Notes: a model not told the origin generated them from the letters alone. Positions 25,949 through 35,795 are shown, numbered from the stretch's first letter. The stretch is DNA of 64,000 bases from Sulfobacillus benefaciens (GCA_003023695.1 PXYW01000001.1:5060-69059); one strand, 5' to 3'. Translations and numbers: made by a program.

Positions 25949-27031
25949 ATGACAAAAGCGGTCAAAGTACGTGATCTCACCATTGGCGGTGGCGCTCCCG
26001 TGGTGGTGCAGGGGATGACCAAGACCGATACCCGCGATATTAAAGCCACGCTTGAGGAGATTCGTCGGTACACTGCCGTGGGTTGCGAATTAGTGCGGGT
26101 TGCGGTACCGGACCAAGAAGCCGCTCAGGCGGTAGCAACCATTGTCAAGCATTCCCCGATTCCTGTGGTGGCGGATATTCATTTTGATTACCGTTTGGCT
26201 CTCACCGTGATTCGTGGGGGCGTGGACGGGTTGCGACTGAACCCCGGGAACATCGGGGACCGGGATCGGGTGGAGCAAGTTGTGAAGGCGGCTAAGGAAC
26301 GACAAATCCCGATTCGCATCGGGGTCAACTCGGGTTCCATTGAAAAAGGCCTGTTGCATGACTTGGGACGCACGGCAGAGACCATGGTAGAATCGGCTGC
26401 CCGCCACATTCAGATCTTGAATGACTTGGACTATGACAACATTGTGGTGTCGTTAAAAGCTTCAGATGTGCCGACGATGGTGGCTGCCTATCGTCTAATG
26501 GCTAAATCGTATGATTACCCCTTGCATTTGGGTGTTACCGAGGCTGGCACTTTGCTGCAAGGCACCATAAAATCTGCTGTGGGACTGGGGACGCTTTTGG
26601 CCGAAGGTATTGGGGACACCATCCGGGTTTCGCTTACTGCACCCGGTGAAGAAGAGCTTAGGGTGGCCTGGGAGATTCTTAAAAGCTTGAAACTGCGAGA
26701 GCGGGGTGCCAATTTGGTGGCATGTCCTACATGTGGTCGGCTGCAATTTGATATGTGGCCAGTGACCAATGAATTGGAACGCCGTTTGGCCACCATAGCG
26801 GAGCCGATTACGGTGGCGGTCATGGGGTGTGCGGTCAACGGCCCTGGTGAGGCGCGCGAAGCGGACGTTGGGCTGGCCGGAGGCAAGAACATGGGATTGA
26901 TTTTCCGCCATGGTGAAATCGTGCGGCGGGTTGAGCAACAGGATATGGTGGAAGAATTATGGAAAGAAATTCAGGATGCTGCTGAGGAGGTTCGCTTGGG
27001 TGGAAAAGCTTCTCAAAGAAATCACCCCTAA
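25949..27031 (+). CDS. ispG: 4-hydroxy-3-methylbut-2-en-1-yl diphosphate synthase
   Basis: IspG reduces MEcPP to HMBPP with a 4Fe-4S cluster. 360 residues with a TIM barrel (VADIHFDYRLAL, LRLNPGNIGD, RIGVNSGS) and C-terminal cluster cysteines in VACPTCGR and MGCAVNGPGEA. The 3' end overlaps proS by 32 bases. The last residues (QRNHP) extend past the usual end. Confidence 0.96.
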   Translation: MTKAVKVRDLTIGGGAPVVVQGMTKTDTRDIKATLEEIRRYTAVGCELVRVAVPDQEAAQAVATIVKHSPIPVVADIHFDYRLALTVIRGGVDGLRLNPGNIGDRDRVEQVVKAAKERQIPIRIGVNSGSIEKGLLHDLGRTAETMVESAARHIQILNDLDYDNIVVSLKASDVPTMVAAYRLMAKSYDYPLHLGVTEAGTLLQGTIKSAVGLGTLLAEGIGDTIRVSLTAPGEEELRVAWEILKSLKLRERGANLVACPTCGRLQFDMWPVTNELERRLATIAEPITVAVMGCAVNGPGEAREADVGLAGGKNMGLIFRHGEIVRRVEQQDMVEELWKEIQDAAEEVRLGGKASQRNHP

Positions 27032-28430
27032 ATCGCAAGATTACTCACAATGGTACACGGATGTGATCAAAAAGGCGGATATGGTGGATTATGCACCAGT
27101 AAAAGGATTTATGGTGATGAAACCATATAGCTATAGAATGTGGGAATTTATTCAAGCAGCATTGGATCAGAAATTTCGGGAAACAGGGCACCAAAATGCC
27201 TACTTTCCCCTGTTAATTCCGGAACACCTGCTAATCAAAGAGGCTGAACATGTGGAGGGCTTTTCCGCCGAAGTGGCTTGGGTGACGATGGGTGGCAACG
27301 AGGTGTTGGCGGAACGGCTGGCAGTGCGTCCTACCTCGGAAACGGTTGTGGGTGCGATGTACTCACAGTGGATTCAATCGTATCGTGACTTACCCGTCTT
27401 AATAAACCAATGGGCCAATGTCCTTCGCTGGGAAAAGTCTACGAGGCCTTTTCTTCGCACGACAGAATTTTTATGGCAAGAAGGACATACGGTGCATCGC
27501 ACGGCGGCCGAAGCTGAGGCGGAGACACGTCAGCAACTCGGGATTTATCATGAAATGATGGAAAATCTCCTGGCAATACCGGTGGTGGCGGGAGCTAAAA
27601 GTGCCGGTGAGCGTTTTGCAGGAGCCATCGAAACATATACGTTGGAAGCGCTGATGGGAGATGGCAAGGCGCTGCAATCGGCTACCTCCCACTTTTTAGG
27701 CCAAAATTTTGCTAGAGCCTTTGACATTCAATATTTAGATGAAGACGGGACGCTGAAATTTGGGTGGACAACGTCTTGGGGTTCGTCGACTCGACTGATT
27801 GGAGCCTTGATTATGGTCCATGGGGACGATAAAGGATTGCGATTGCCTCCTCGAGTCGCTCCTATTCAAATTGTCATTGTTCCGATTGGACGGGGCAAGG
27901 ATCGGGAACAAGTCACGCGGTACGCCAAATTATTGAGCGAACAGTTAAGCGCTACGTTTCGCGTCAAGTTGGATGATCGTGATGAGTTCACCCCTGGGTA
28001 TAAATTTAATGACTGGGAAATGCGGGGAGTGCCGCTCCGGATTGAAATCGGGCCGCGTGATTTGGCTCAGCAACAAGTGATTGTGGCGCGCCGTGACACG
28101 GGGGAAAAAATCGCGGTTAGCGAGGCATCGCTGCCGGACACGTTGGCAAACTTGCTGGACCTGGTGCAAGACACCCTGTTGCAACAGGCCCGGCAGTATC
28201 AACAGGAAAATACGTTTGCAGTTGAGAATTACCAGGAAATGGCACATCATAACTTTAAGGGATTTTTCATGGGGGATTGGTGCGGTCAAGAAACGTGTGC
28301 CGATCAATTGAAGCAGGAAACGTCGGTGACCATTCGCTGCTTGCCATTTGATACTGAGCTGGCAGGTACGGGATGTATTGTTTGCGGTCGGCCGGGACAG
28401 CATCGCGCCTTATTCGCTCGTGCCTATTGA
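27000..28430 (+). CDS. proS: Prolyl-tRNA synthetase, eukaryote/archaeal-like type
   Basis: A class II synthetase of about 476 residues. Motif 2 region: PTSETVVGAMYSQWI and VLRWEKSTRPFLRTTEFLWQEGHT. It lacks the large editing insertion of the usual bacterial ProRS and has a C-terminal zinc-type tail ending GCIVCGRPGQHRALFARAY, so it belongs to the archaeal/eukaryote-like class that some bacteria use. GTG 27000 follows GAGGAGG at 9 bases and lies inside the ispG 3' end; the frame extends upstream to 26910 without a site. Confidence 0.93.
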   Translation: MEKLLKEITPKSQDYSQWYTDVIKKADMVDYAPVKGFMVMKPYSYRMWEFIQAALDQKFRETGHQNAYFPLLIPEHLLIKEAEHVEGFSAEVAWVTMGGNEVLAERLAVRPTSETVVGAMYSQWIQSYRDLPVLINQWANVLRWEKSTRPFLRTTEFLWQEGHTVHRTAAEAEAETRQQLGIYHEMMENLLAIPVVAGAKSAGERFAGAIETYTLEALMGDGKALQSATSHFLGQNFARAFDIQYLDEDGTLKFGWTTSWGSSTRLIGALIMVHGDDKGLRLPPRVAPIQIVIVPIGRGKDREQVTRYAKLLSEQLSATFRVKLDDRDEFTPGYKFNDWEMRGVPLRIEIGPRDLAQQQVIVARRDTGEKIAVSEASLPDTLANLLDLVQDTLLQQARQYQQENTFAVENYQEMAHHNFKGFFMGDWCGQETCADQLKQETSVTIRCLPFDTELAGTGCIVCGRPGQHRALFARAY

Positions 28431-28482
28431 GAGATTAACCGTAACGAAAGAAATGACTTCGGAAAAATGAAGGTGTGTGCGG

Positions 28483-29118
28483 GTGAAAGAACGAGTCGCG
28501 GCGATTGTTCCGGCGTTTAACGAAGAGCAAAACATTGCCTCGGTGTTGCGTGTGTTGATGGCAGTGCCGGAGATCGATGATATTATCGTGGTCAATGATG
28601 GATCCACCGATGACACTAGCCGGGTTGCCCGTGAAATTGGCGTACGGGTCCTGGACTTGGCGGAGAATTCTGGAAAGGGTAGCGCCCTAAAAGCGGGGGC
28701 GGAACAAGTTACCGCAGACATTTTGTTGTTTTTGGATGCCGACTTGCTTGGGTTGACGGTAACGCACGTCCAAGAACTTTTGCGTCCGGTCATGAATGGA
28801 GATCATGAAGCAACGGTGGGTATTTTTGAGGGAGGCAGAACCTCTACGGATTGGGCGCAAGCGCTTACGCCATTTTTATCCGGTCAGCGGGCCATGCGCA
28901 AGCAACTGCTGATCGGAGCGGATTATCTTGATGGTGCGGGGTATGGAGTAGAACTGCAAATGCACCGCCAACTCAAACGCATGGGAAAAGAACCCTACGC
29001 GGTGATACTGCATGATGTCACCCAGGTGATGAAAGAAGAAAAAATGGGTTTGGTTAAAGGACTGGCTGCTCGCATGAAGATGTATTGGGAGATTATTAAA
29101 GAAATCCCTCGGGTGTAA
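28483..29118 (+). CDS. Family 2 glycosyltransferase
   Basis: About 211 residues with the GT-A core: VPAFNEEQNI near 9-18, VVNDGSTDDT near 36-45 and FLDADL near 84-89. No membrane segments, so it resembles soluble glucosyl- or mannosyl-transferases acting on lipid or small acceptors. The sugar and acceptor are unknown. GTG 28483 has AAGGTG upstream; GTG 28477 is possible. It lies between proS and polC, 18-50 bases from each. Confidence 0.8.
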   Translation: MKERVAAIVPAFNEEQNIASVLRVLMAVPEIDDIIVVNDGSTDDTSRVAREIGVRVLDLAENSGKGSALKAGAEQVTADILLFLDADLLGLTVTHVQELLRPVMNGDHEATVGIFEGGRTSTDWAQALTPFLSGQRAMRKQLLIGADYLDGAGYGVELQMHRQLKRMGKEPYAVILHDVTQVMKEEKMGLVKGLAARMKMYWEIIKEIPRV

Positions 29119-29142
29119 GTTAATGATTGTAGGAGGGTGTTG

Positions 29143-32100
29143 GTGTCAATGGAACCTCGGGTGATCGAATGGTTGTCAATGCACGGCTACCCCAACCAAC
29201 CTCCGCCTTTTGTGGCGTTGCAGTGGACACCGCCAAACACAGTAACAGTGCAGGTGGCTTATTTGCGCTCCGAAGACACCCCCTGGCAGGCTGCCTTGGC
29301 CGAGGAATTGGGACAAGCTTGGCGCGTAGCAGTGCAATTTCAGGCGTATCCATGGCCGGAGTCTCCCATAGAGCGGATCCGCCACATTTGGGAAATTAGC
29401 CAGGCACGCTTTTTGACGTTAGTGCCACCGCAGTGCTTTACGATGGCGACAAATGCGGCGGACATCGAGTGCGTGTTTCCCAACCGGGTAGCGGCAGACC
29501 TGTTTGAGCAATGGGGTGGGGAAGCGCGTTTGCGTCAATTTTGGCCCGGTATGCCCCCTTGGTCCCATAGGGTTAGCACGCCAGCCCCTGCGGTGCCGGA
29601 TCCGGTAGTGCCAATGGCTGGCCCCGTGAGTGTCGGCCGAGATTTATCGCCCCGAATCGGACGCGGGGTTCCGCCGACAACCCCAGTATCCTTGCGCAAT
29701 CTGGGCGAGTCTGGTGAGGTGACGGTAATGGGCAGGGTGTTTGGAGTCGACAGCCGGGTGGCGCGTGACGGGGGTGTTCACTGGACCTGGTCCATTACCG
29801 ACAATGAGGGGGCCATTAGAGTAAAATTTTCAGAGCGGCGCGGGACGCAGCAGTCCTTGGAACCGTTTGCTGAAGGTGCTTGGATAAAGGTTCGGGGCGT
29901 TTTGGAAGTGGACAAGTTTAGTGAGGAACGCGTAATCCGGATCAAGGATGCTGGCGTTATTTCCGCCCCTTTGGCCGTGCACAGCGATACCCATCGGATA
30001 GAGTTGCATGCCCATTCGAAAATGAGCACTATGGATGCCTTGATGACGCCAGGGGAATTATTTCGCTTAGCCAAGGAAGCTGGCCATACGGCAGTGGCCA
30101 TTGTTGACCACGGCGTGGTGCAAACCTATCCGGAACTTGAACAATTGTCTAAAAAGACCGGGGTCCAGCCTATTTATGGCGTTGAGGTCAATATGGTCGA
30201 TGATGCCGTGCCTTCTCTTACCGGCCCGCAATTGCTAACGGCTTGGCCTGACACCCCAATTGTCGTGGTCGATGTGGAAACCACGGGTTTGTCGCCTCGG
30301 ATTCACGACATTATCGAAATTGGGGCGGTGAAAATTGTTGGGCGACGCATCGCCGAGCGCTTTCATCGTATGGTGCGTCCCGAACGTGCCATTTCGCAAG
30401 CCACTATGGACATTACTGGAATTAAGGCGGGTGACGTTGCCAATGCGTCGTCGGCTGCCGTGGTCATGGAGGAATTTTTGGAGTTTGCGCAGGGATGCAT
30501 TTTGGCTGCGCATAATGCGCGTTTTGATTATGGCTTCATTACCGCGGCTGTCCGCCGACACCTGGGGCACGATATTGATTTTCCTCTGTTGGATACACTA
30601 AATTTGGCCCGCACGACAATTCCTGGATTAAAATCCTATGGATTAAGCGGGTTGACTCAGCATTTCAAGGTGCCATTAACTCAACATCATCGGGCCTTAG
30701 ATGATGCGGAAGCCACTGCAGAAGTCTTGATCAAACTGTTGACCGACCCAGAGGGCCATTGGATTGACGAGAGTGAACTGCGGATGGCCAAGCCCCTGTT
30801 CTTCAGTGTAGGACGTCCGCAACCAGTGGTCGTGTTGGTAAAATCCCAGGCAGGAATCGAGCCGCTTTATCGGTTGGTGTCGGAGTCCCATTTGGAAACT
30901 TTCTACCGGGTGCCCAGGGTCCGACGATCTGCACTGGAAAAAGGACGGGATTACTGGTATTTGGGTTCCCCGATTCATGGCGGGGAGATTTCAGAGGCCC
31001 TTTTGCGGGGGGATGGACAAGCCCAGGTGGAGCTGCTAATTCGGTTCTACGACTACTGGGAAGTGACTCCTCCCGATGGGCTGATGAAATTGTGCCAAGA
31101 GGAATTTTTATCATCACCTGAGGAGGTCAAAGCATTTCTTCAGGAGATGATTGCGATGGGACGTGCCTGGAACAAGCCGGTGCCAGCGGTGTCGGATGCT
31201 CACTACCTGCGTCCCGAGGATAGGGTGTTTCGGGATATATTAGCCGCCACTGCTAAAGGCGAGTTGCATGATGCTGCTGATGCACTGCATTTAAGAACCG
31301 GAGACGAAATGCGAGACGCATTTCATTGGCTTGCGTCTGAAGATCGGGACTATGTAGTGGAGATGTCGCCGCAGTGGATTCTTCAAGGGATCGAGGCTGT
31401 CAAACCAGTGCCTGATGGTCTATTTGCTCCTACTCTTGATGAAGCTCTCACGGTGATTCAGACGATTCCGCGGAAACAGGCCGAGGCACTGTATGGATCA
31501 CCGTTGCCCACATTGGTGGCCGAGCGTTTGGAAAAAGAAATTCGTTCGATAACGGATAACGGGTTCTCCAGTATTTATTACATTGCCCATAGGTTGGTGA
31601 AGAAGTCATTGGACGACGGATATCTCGTCGGTTCTCGTGGTTCGGTGGGTTCTTCCCTTGTAGCCACCTTGTTGCAGATTACCGAAGTAAATCCGCTGCC
31701 ACCGCATTATCGGTGTCCAGCGTGTCAGTACTCTGAATTTGTGGATGAGGGAGCATATCATTCGGGGTTCGACTTGCCGGATAAGGCCTGTCCCCGATGC
31801 GGGCAACCACTTTTGGGTGATGGCCAAGATATTCCGTTTGAAACTTTTCTAGGGTTTGAAGGCGACAAGGTGCCGGATATTGATCTGAATTTCTCCGGAG
31901 AATACCAGCCGATTATCCATCGCTATACCGAAGAGCTATTTGGCCAAGGCCATGTATTTAGGGCTGGGACTATCGCCACAGTGGCGCAAAAAACAGCGTA
32001 TGGGTTGGTGCGCGCCTGGGCCAGAGATACCGGACGTGAATTGTCGAATGCCGAAATTGATTGGTTAGCCAGTGGCATTACGGGTGTTAAACGTACGACG

Positions 32101-33294
32101 GGGCAACATCCTGGGGGACTGATGGTGGTGCCCCGCAATGAATCCATTTACCGATTTTGCCCGGTCCAGCACCCTGCTGACGACCATTCGTCAGACGTAG
32201 TCACTACCCATTTTGATTACCATGCCATCGAAGGACGCTTATTGAAGCTAGATCTTTTAGGCCACGATGATCCGACGGCAATTCGAATGTTGGAAGAATT
32301 AACCGGGGTCTCGGCCCGAGACATTCCTTTTCAAGATCCCGAAACCATGGCGTTGTTCCGGGATACGTCTTCCATCGAAGTCTCTCCGGAAGCCATTAAT
32401 TCTCCGGTAGGGAGCCTGGGAATTCCTGAATTTGGCACACAATTTGTGCGCCGGATGTTGATTGAAACGAGACCAGCCACGTTTGCGGAACTAATTCGTA
32501 TTTCAGGGTTATCACATGGCACTGAAGTGTGGACTAATAATGCTCAGGAGCTTATACGACAAAAGCTGGCTACACTGTCTGATGTGATTGCGACTCGAGA
32601 TGACATTATGATTTACTTGTTGAGCCGCGGATTGGCCCCCAAAGTGGCTTTCGGTATTTCAGAGTCGGTACGGAAAGGCAAAGGGTTGAAACCGGAGCAG
32701 GAAGAAGTCATGCGTCAGCATCAAGTTCCTGACTGGTATATTGGATCCTGCCGTAAAATCTCTTATCTGTTTCCCAAGGCGCATGCTGCTGCCTATGTCA
32801 TGATGGGCTGGCGCATCGCTTGGTTTAAGGTTCATCACCCATTGGCGTTTTACGCAACCTACTTTTCTCGGCATATGGATGATTTTGACCCGCAAATAGC
32901 CGTGCTCGGCCTAAAACGGGTAAATCAAACGATTTCCGATATCGAATCCAAGGGCAATGACGCCACTGCCAAGGAGCGAGGGCAAATTTCCGTATTGGAG
33001 CTGGTTCGAGAGATGCTGGCCAGGGGTTATCGTTTTTATCCGGTGGATTTGATGGCATCGGCAGCAGACCGATTTGCGGTGCGCGGCGATGGTTTGTTGA
33101 TTCCGTTTGCGGCGTTGCCGGGTTTGGGACTGTCAGCGGCGGAAAATATTACCCAGGCGCGACAAGAATCCCCATTTCTTTCAGTCGATGACTTGCGCCG
33201 TCGGGCGCGTTTGACCAAGAGTGTGATTGATCTGCTGCGAAGCCAGGGCGCGTTGGACGGATTGGGAGAAACTAGTCAACTAGCGTTTTTTTAA
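29143..33294 (+). CDS. polC: DNA polymerase III alpha subunit, PolC type
   Basis: The replicative polymerase of low-GC Gram-positives, about 1383 residues. Order: N-terminal domain, OB fold (about 185-270, VTVMGRVFGVDSR), PHP domain start HAHSKMSTMDA near 288, an inserted proofreading exonuclease (VVVDVETTGLS near 375 to HHRALDDAEAT near 525), return to PHP, then the polymerase with a zinc finger (CPACQ...CPRCG near 860-888) and the PDIDLNFSGEYQ active-site segment near 910. GTG 29143 is preferred since AGGAGG lies 6 bases upstream. Confidence 0.96.
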   Translation: MSMEPRVIEWLSMHGYPNQPPPFVALQWTPPNTVTVQVAYLRSEDTPWQAALAEELGQAWRVAVQFQAYPWPESPIERIRHIWEISQARFLTLVPPQCFTMATNAADIECVFPNRVAADLFEQWGGEARLRQFWPGMPPWSHRVSTPAPAVPDPVVPMAGPVSVGRDLSPRIGRGVPPTTPVSLRNLGESGEVTVMGRVFGVDSRVARDGGVHWTWSITDNEGAIRVKFSERRGTQQSLEPFAEGAWIKVRGVLEVDKFSEERVIRIKDAGVISAPLAVHSDTHRIELHAHSKMSTMDALMTPGELFRLAKEAGHTAVAIVDHGVVQTYPELEQLSKKTGVQPIYGVEVNMVDDAVPSLTGPQLLTAWPDTPIVVVDVETTGLSPRIHDIIEIGAVKIVGRRIAERFHRMVRPERAISQATMDITGIKAGDVANASSAAVVMEEFLEFAQGCILAAHNARFDYGFITAAVRRHLGHDIDFPLLDTLNLARTTIPGLKSYGLSGLTQHFKVPLTQHHRALDDAEATAEVLIKLLTDPEGHWIDESELRMAKPLFFSVGRPQPVVVLVKSQAGIEPLYRLVSESHLETFYRVPRVRRSALEKGRDYWYLGSPIHGGEISEALLRGDGQAQVELLIRFYDYWEVTPPDGLMKLCQEEFLSSPEEVKAFLQEMIAMGRAWNKPVPAVSDAHYLRPEDRVFRDILAATAKGELHDAADALHLRTGDEMRDAFHWLASEDRDYVVEMSPQWILQGIEAVKPVPDGLFAPTLDEALTVIQTIPRKQAEALYGSPLPTLVAERLEKEIRSITDNGFSSIYYIAHRLVKKSLDDGYLVGSRGSVGSSLVATLLQITEVNPLPPHYRCPACQYSEFVDEGAYHSGFDLPDKACPRCGQPLLGDGQDIPFETFLGFEGDKVPDIDLNFSGEYQPIIHRYTEELFGQGHVFRAGTIATVAQKTAYGLVRAWARDTGRELSNAEIDWLASGITGVKRTTGQHPGGLMVVPRNESIYRFCPVQHPADDHSSDVVTTHFDYHAIEGRLLKLDLLGHDDPTAIRMLEELTGVSARDIPFQDPETMALFRDTSSIEVSPEAINSPVGSLGIPEFGTQFVRRMLIETRPATFAELIRISGLSHGTEVWTNNAQELIRQKLATLSDVIATRDDIMIYLLSRGLAPKVAFGISESVRKGKGLKPEQEEVMRQHQVPDWYIGSCRKISYLFPKAHAAAYVMMGWRIAWFKVHHPLAFYATYFSRHMDDFDPQIAVLGLKRVNQTISDIESKGNDATAKERGQISVLELVREMLARGYRFYPVDLMASAADRFAVRGDGLLIPFAALPGLGLSAAENITQARQESPFLSVDDLRRRARLTKSVIDLLRSQGALDGLGETSQLAFF

Positions 33295-33331
33295 CAACGG
33301 TTAGGTGGCCAGGACCCAGGTTGCGTAAAAT

Positions 33332-33340
33332 TGCTATAAT
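33332..33340 (+). promoter_or_regulatory. Extended -10 promoter before the MFS gene
   Basis: TGCTATAAT, the same extended -10 as in the rpsB promoter, with no good -35. It lies about 20 bases before the first codon of the open frame at 33359, which supports a start well upstream of TTG 33431. Confidence 0.55.
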
Positions 33341-33430
33341 TAAGTGGTGAAGGCTTAGATTGGGGTTGCTACTATCAATTCGGTTGCGAATCACCATCAG
33401 GGTTCGGGTTGGCCGCGAACACTTTGGATT

Positions 33431-34561
33431 TTGTGTGCCGCTATCTTTATCATTCAGACCGGGTACGGACTGATCCTTCCGTTGTTGCCGATATATGCTG
33501 AGCATCGCGGGTTCAGTTTGCCTTGGATTGGGGCCATGGCAGCGCTTTATGCGGCTTCGTCATTCGTATCCCAATGGATATTCGGGCGTCAATCCGATGT
33601 TTTGGGGCGCAGAGCCTTGCTGTTGTTCGGTTCATTCGCTACTGCGCTGGCCACCGGACTTTTTGTGCTCAAGGTGCCAGCGGGGGCATACCTCGCCTTT
33701 CGCGCGCTGCAAGGAATTGGAGCCGGTGCTTTCATCCCTGCGGCGAATGCGTTGGTTGGAGACTTGGTTCCTGATCAACGGCGGGGTTCTGCATTTGGAC
33801 TGTTATCCTCGGCGTCGATGGGGGGCTTTGCTCTCGGACCGTTTATCGGCGGAGTAATGGGCAACTTCTTCGGGCTGCGGGCTCCGTTTGGTCTAGGGGC
33901 CATATTGGCGTTTTTAGCCACTGTGGCGGTGTTTCAAGGAATGCCGCCAATGCAGCGACAACATCGGGCGAGGCCGGAATCCAAGCCCCGAACAGCACCT
34001 TTGCAAGAAAAATTGTGGCCTTTATACCTGATAAATTTTGGCTGGACAGGATTGGTAGGCATGTACGATACGGTGTGGAGCTTGTATATGAAATCGCTCG
34101 GTGCTTCCAACTTAGTGATCGGTCTGTCGTTCACATTATTTGCCATTCCGCTGCTGTTGTCGAATTTTTTGGGAGGGGCTTTGGCCAATCGGCCTGGGTG
34201 GCGCCGGAAATTGATCGTTGGCGGAAGTTTTTTAAACGCCATGACGGTTATTTTGTATATTGTGTCCCAAAATGCCTGGCTTTCCATTGGCATTTCGGTC
34301 CTAGAAGCTATCGCCATGAGCCTCATTGGCCCGGCGCTGCAAGCATTGTTGCTTAGCCGAACGCCGGACGCCTGGCGTGGAACGATTCAAGGCCGATTCC
34401 AGGCGGTGGGTACGTTGGGTGCATTGGTAATGGCGACCTTCAGCGGCATCTTGATGACCCATAACATTAAGACGCCATTTTGGGCTGGTGCCGCATTGCT
34501 TGTGGCCACGGCTGTCATTTTTGGCTGGGTGCGAGGCGGACGTGTTAGCAACGACAACTAG
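33431..34561 (+). CDS. MFS transporter
   Basis: At least 376 residues with about 12 membrane segments and the MFS loop motif FGRQSDVLGRR between segments 2 and 3. Substrate unknown; the family moves drugs, sugars and metabolites with ions. The start is uncertain. TTG 33431 would cut into the first membrane segment (LWILCAAIFIIQTGYGLILP), and the frame is open back to 33359, where ATT follows GAAGG at 5 bases. An ATT start would give 400 residues and a complete first segment. No other ATG, GTG or TTG lies in that stretch. Confidence 0.85.
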   Translation: MCAAIFIIQTGYGLILPLLPIYAEHRGFSLPWIGAMAALYAASSFVSQWIFGRQSDVLGRRALLLFGSFATALATGLFVLKVPAGAYLAFRALQGIGAGAFIPAANALVGDLVPDQRRGSAFGLLSSASMGGFALGPFIGGVMGNFFGLRAPFGLGAILAFLATVAVFQGMPPMQRQHRARPESKPRTAPLQEKLWPLYLINFGWTGLVGMYDTVWSLYMKSLGASNLVIGLSFTLFAIPLLLSNFLGGALANRPGWRRKLIVGGSFLNAMTVILYIVSQNAWLSIGISVLEAIAMSLIGPALQALLLSRTPDAWRGTIQGRFQAVGTLGALVMATFSGILMTHNIKTPFWAGAALLVATAVIFGWVRGGRVSNDN

Positions 34562-34580
34562 GCGGTAGGGTGGGTGTAGG

Positions 34581-34609
34581 TTGTCGTGTCCTATGCAGTG
34601 TGGTAAAAT
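34581..34609 (+). promoter_or_regulatory. Promoter of the nusA-infB operon
   Basis: TTGTCG, 17 bases, TAAAAT. The transcript would begin near 34616 and pass a stem-loop before nusA. Confidence 0.65.
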
Positions 34610-34671
34610 ATCCACGTAAAGATGTTGGGTAACCAAAAGAAATAACGCTGTGGCGTTTGTTTTGGCGACTC

Positions 34672-34699
34672 AGAGTGGGGAGCATGAGCCCACTCTTTT
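34672..34699 (+). terminator. Attenuator-like terminator in the nusA leader
   Basis: AGAGTGGG and CCCACTCT pair around a 9-base loop, followed by TTTTC. It lies about 40 bases before the nusA start and downstream of the promoter, with no gene before it, so it can only act on the nusA operon transcript. In Bacillus subtilis NusA limits its own operon by NusA-dependent termination in the leader; the same arrangement is inferred here. Confidence 0.7.
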
Positions 34700-34740
34700 C
34701 GCTTGACAGGGGCAAAGAGTCCGTTAGGGGGGATTGTTCG

Positions 34741-35790
34741 GTGAATGAGGATCTTATGGCCGCACTCACTGATTTAGAACGAGAGAAAGGGATTGACAAA
34801 GAGGTTCTCTTCCAAGCGATTGAGTCGGCACTAATCTCGGCTTACCGCCGGAACTTTGGGTCGGTTCAGAATGTAAGAGTTCGACTTGATAGGGAATCCG
34901 GGGCTACCCAAGTCTGGGCGCAAAAAACAGTAGTAAAAGAAGTCCAAGATCATCGCCTGGAGGTTAGCCTGGACGAAGCATTGTCTATCCGTCCGGGCTC
35001 CTTGGAAGGCGACATCATCGAATTTGAGGTCACCCCTAAAAACTTTGGACGAATTGCCGCCCAAACTGCCAAGCAGGTGATTGTCCAACGGATTCGCGAG
35101 GCCGAACGCGGAATGATTTATGAAGAATTTATCAATCGCGAAGGTGACATTGTCACTGGATTGGTGCATCGTACGGAACGCAATCTGGTCTATATCGACT
35201 TGGGTCGAACCGAAGCCATCATGATGCCTAGTGAACAAGTGCCAGGTGAAATGTTACGCTCCAACGAACGCATCAAGCTTTATGTGGTAGAAGTGAAAAA
35301 GACCAGCAAAGGACCCCAGGTGTATGTCTCACGAAGCCACCCAGGCCTGATTCGTCGTTTGTTTGAATTAGAAGTACCCGAGATTCATGAAGGAACCGTA
35401 GAAATTAAAGGCATTGCCCGGGAAGCGGGGGCGCGAACAAAAATTGCCGTGTGGGCGGAAGATCCCAATGTGGATCCGGTCGGGTCCTGCGTGGGCAACC
35501 GGGGAACCCGCGTTCAAGCCATTGTCAACGAGTTGCGCGGGGAAAAGCTGGACATCATTCGTTGGGATCCCGATCCTGCGGTATTGGTGGCCAACGCGCT
35601 GTCACCCGCCCACGTCACCAATGTGGCGGTGGATGCGGCTACACGTGCGGCTCGGGTCACGGTTCCAGACAACCAGCTTTCTCTAGGGATTGGTAAAGAG
35701 GGGCAAAATGCGCGGCTTGCCGCAAAATTGACGGGATGGAAAGTGGATTTGCGGTCTGAGTCGCAAGTTGGACATGGCGACTGGTGGTGA
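34741..35790 (+). CDS. nusA: Transcription termination/antitermination factor NusA
   Basis: 349 residues. An N-terminal RNA polymerase-binding domain (to about 125), S1 domain (about 130-200, VTGLVHRTERNLVYIDLG) and two KH domains with VGNRGTRVQAIVNEL and LGIGKEGQNARLAAKLTGW. Length fits Firmicute NusA, which lacks the C-terminal repeats of E. coli. GTG 34741 follows AGGGGGG. rimP, the usual gene before nusA, is absent here. Confidence 0.96.
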   Translation: MNEDLMAALTDLEREKGIDKEVLFQAIESALISAYRRNFGSVQNVRVRLDRESGATQVWAQKTVVKEVQDHRLEVSLDEALSIRPGSLEGDIIEFEVTPKNFGRIAAQTAKQVIVQRIREAERGMIYEEFINREGDIVTGLVHRTERNLVYIDLGRTEAIMMPSEQVPGEMLRSNERIKLYVVEVKKTSKGPQVYVSRSHPGLIRRLFELEVPEIHEGTVEIKGIAREAGARTKIAVWAEDPNVDPVGSCVGNRGTRVQAIVNELRGEKLDIIRWDPDPAVLVANALSPAHVTNVAVDAATRAARVTVPDNQLSLGIGKEGQNARLAAKLTGWKVDLRSESQVGHGDWW

Positions 35791-35795
35791 GCGCA

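Noticed and set aside
34703-34737. TTGACA at 34703-34708 as a second nusA promoter.
   Set aside because: No -10-like sequence at 16-18 bases; the region is the ribosome site of nusA.
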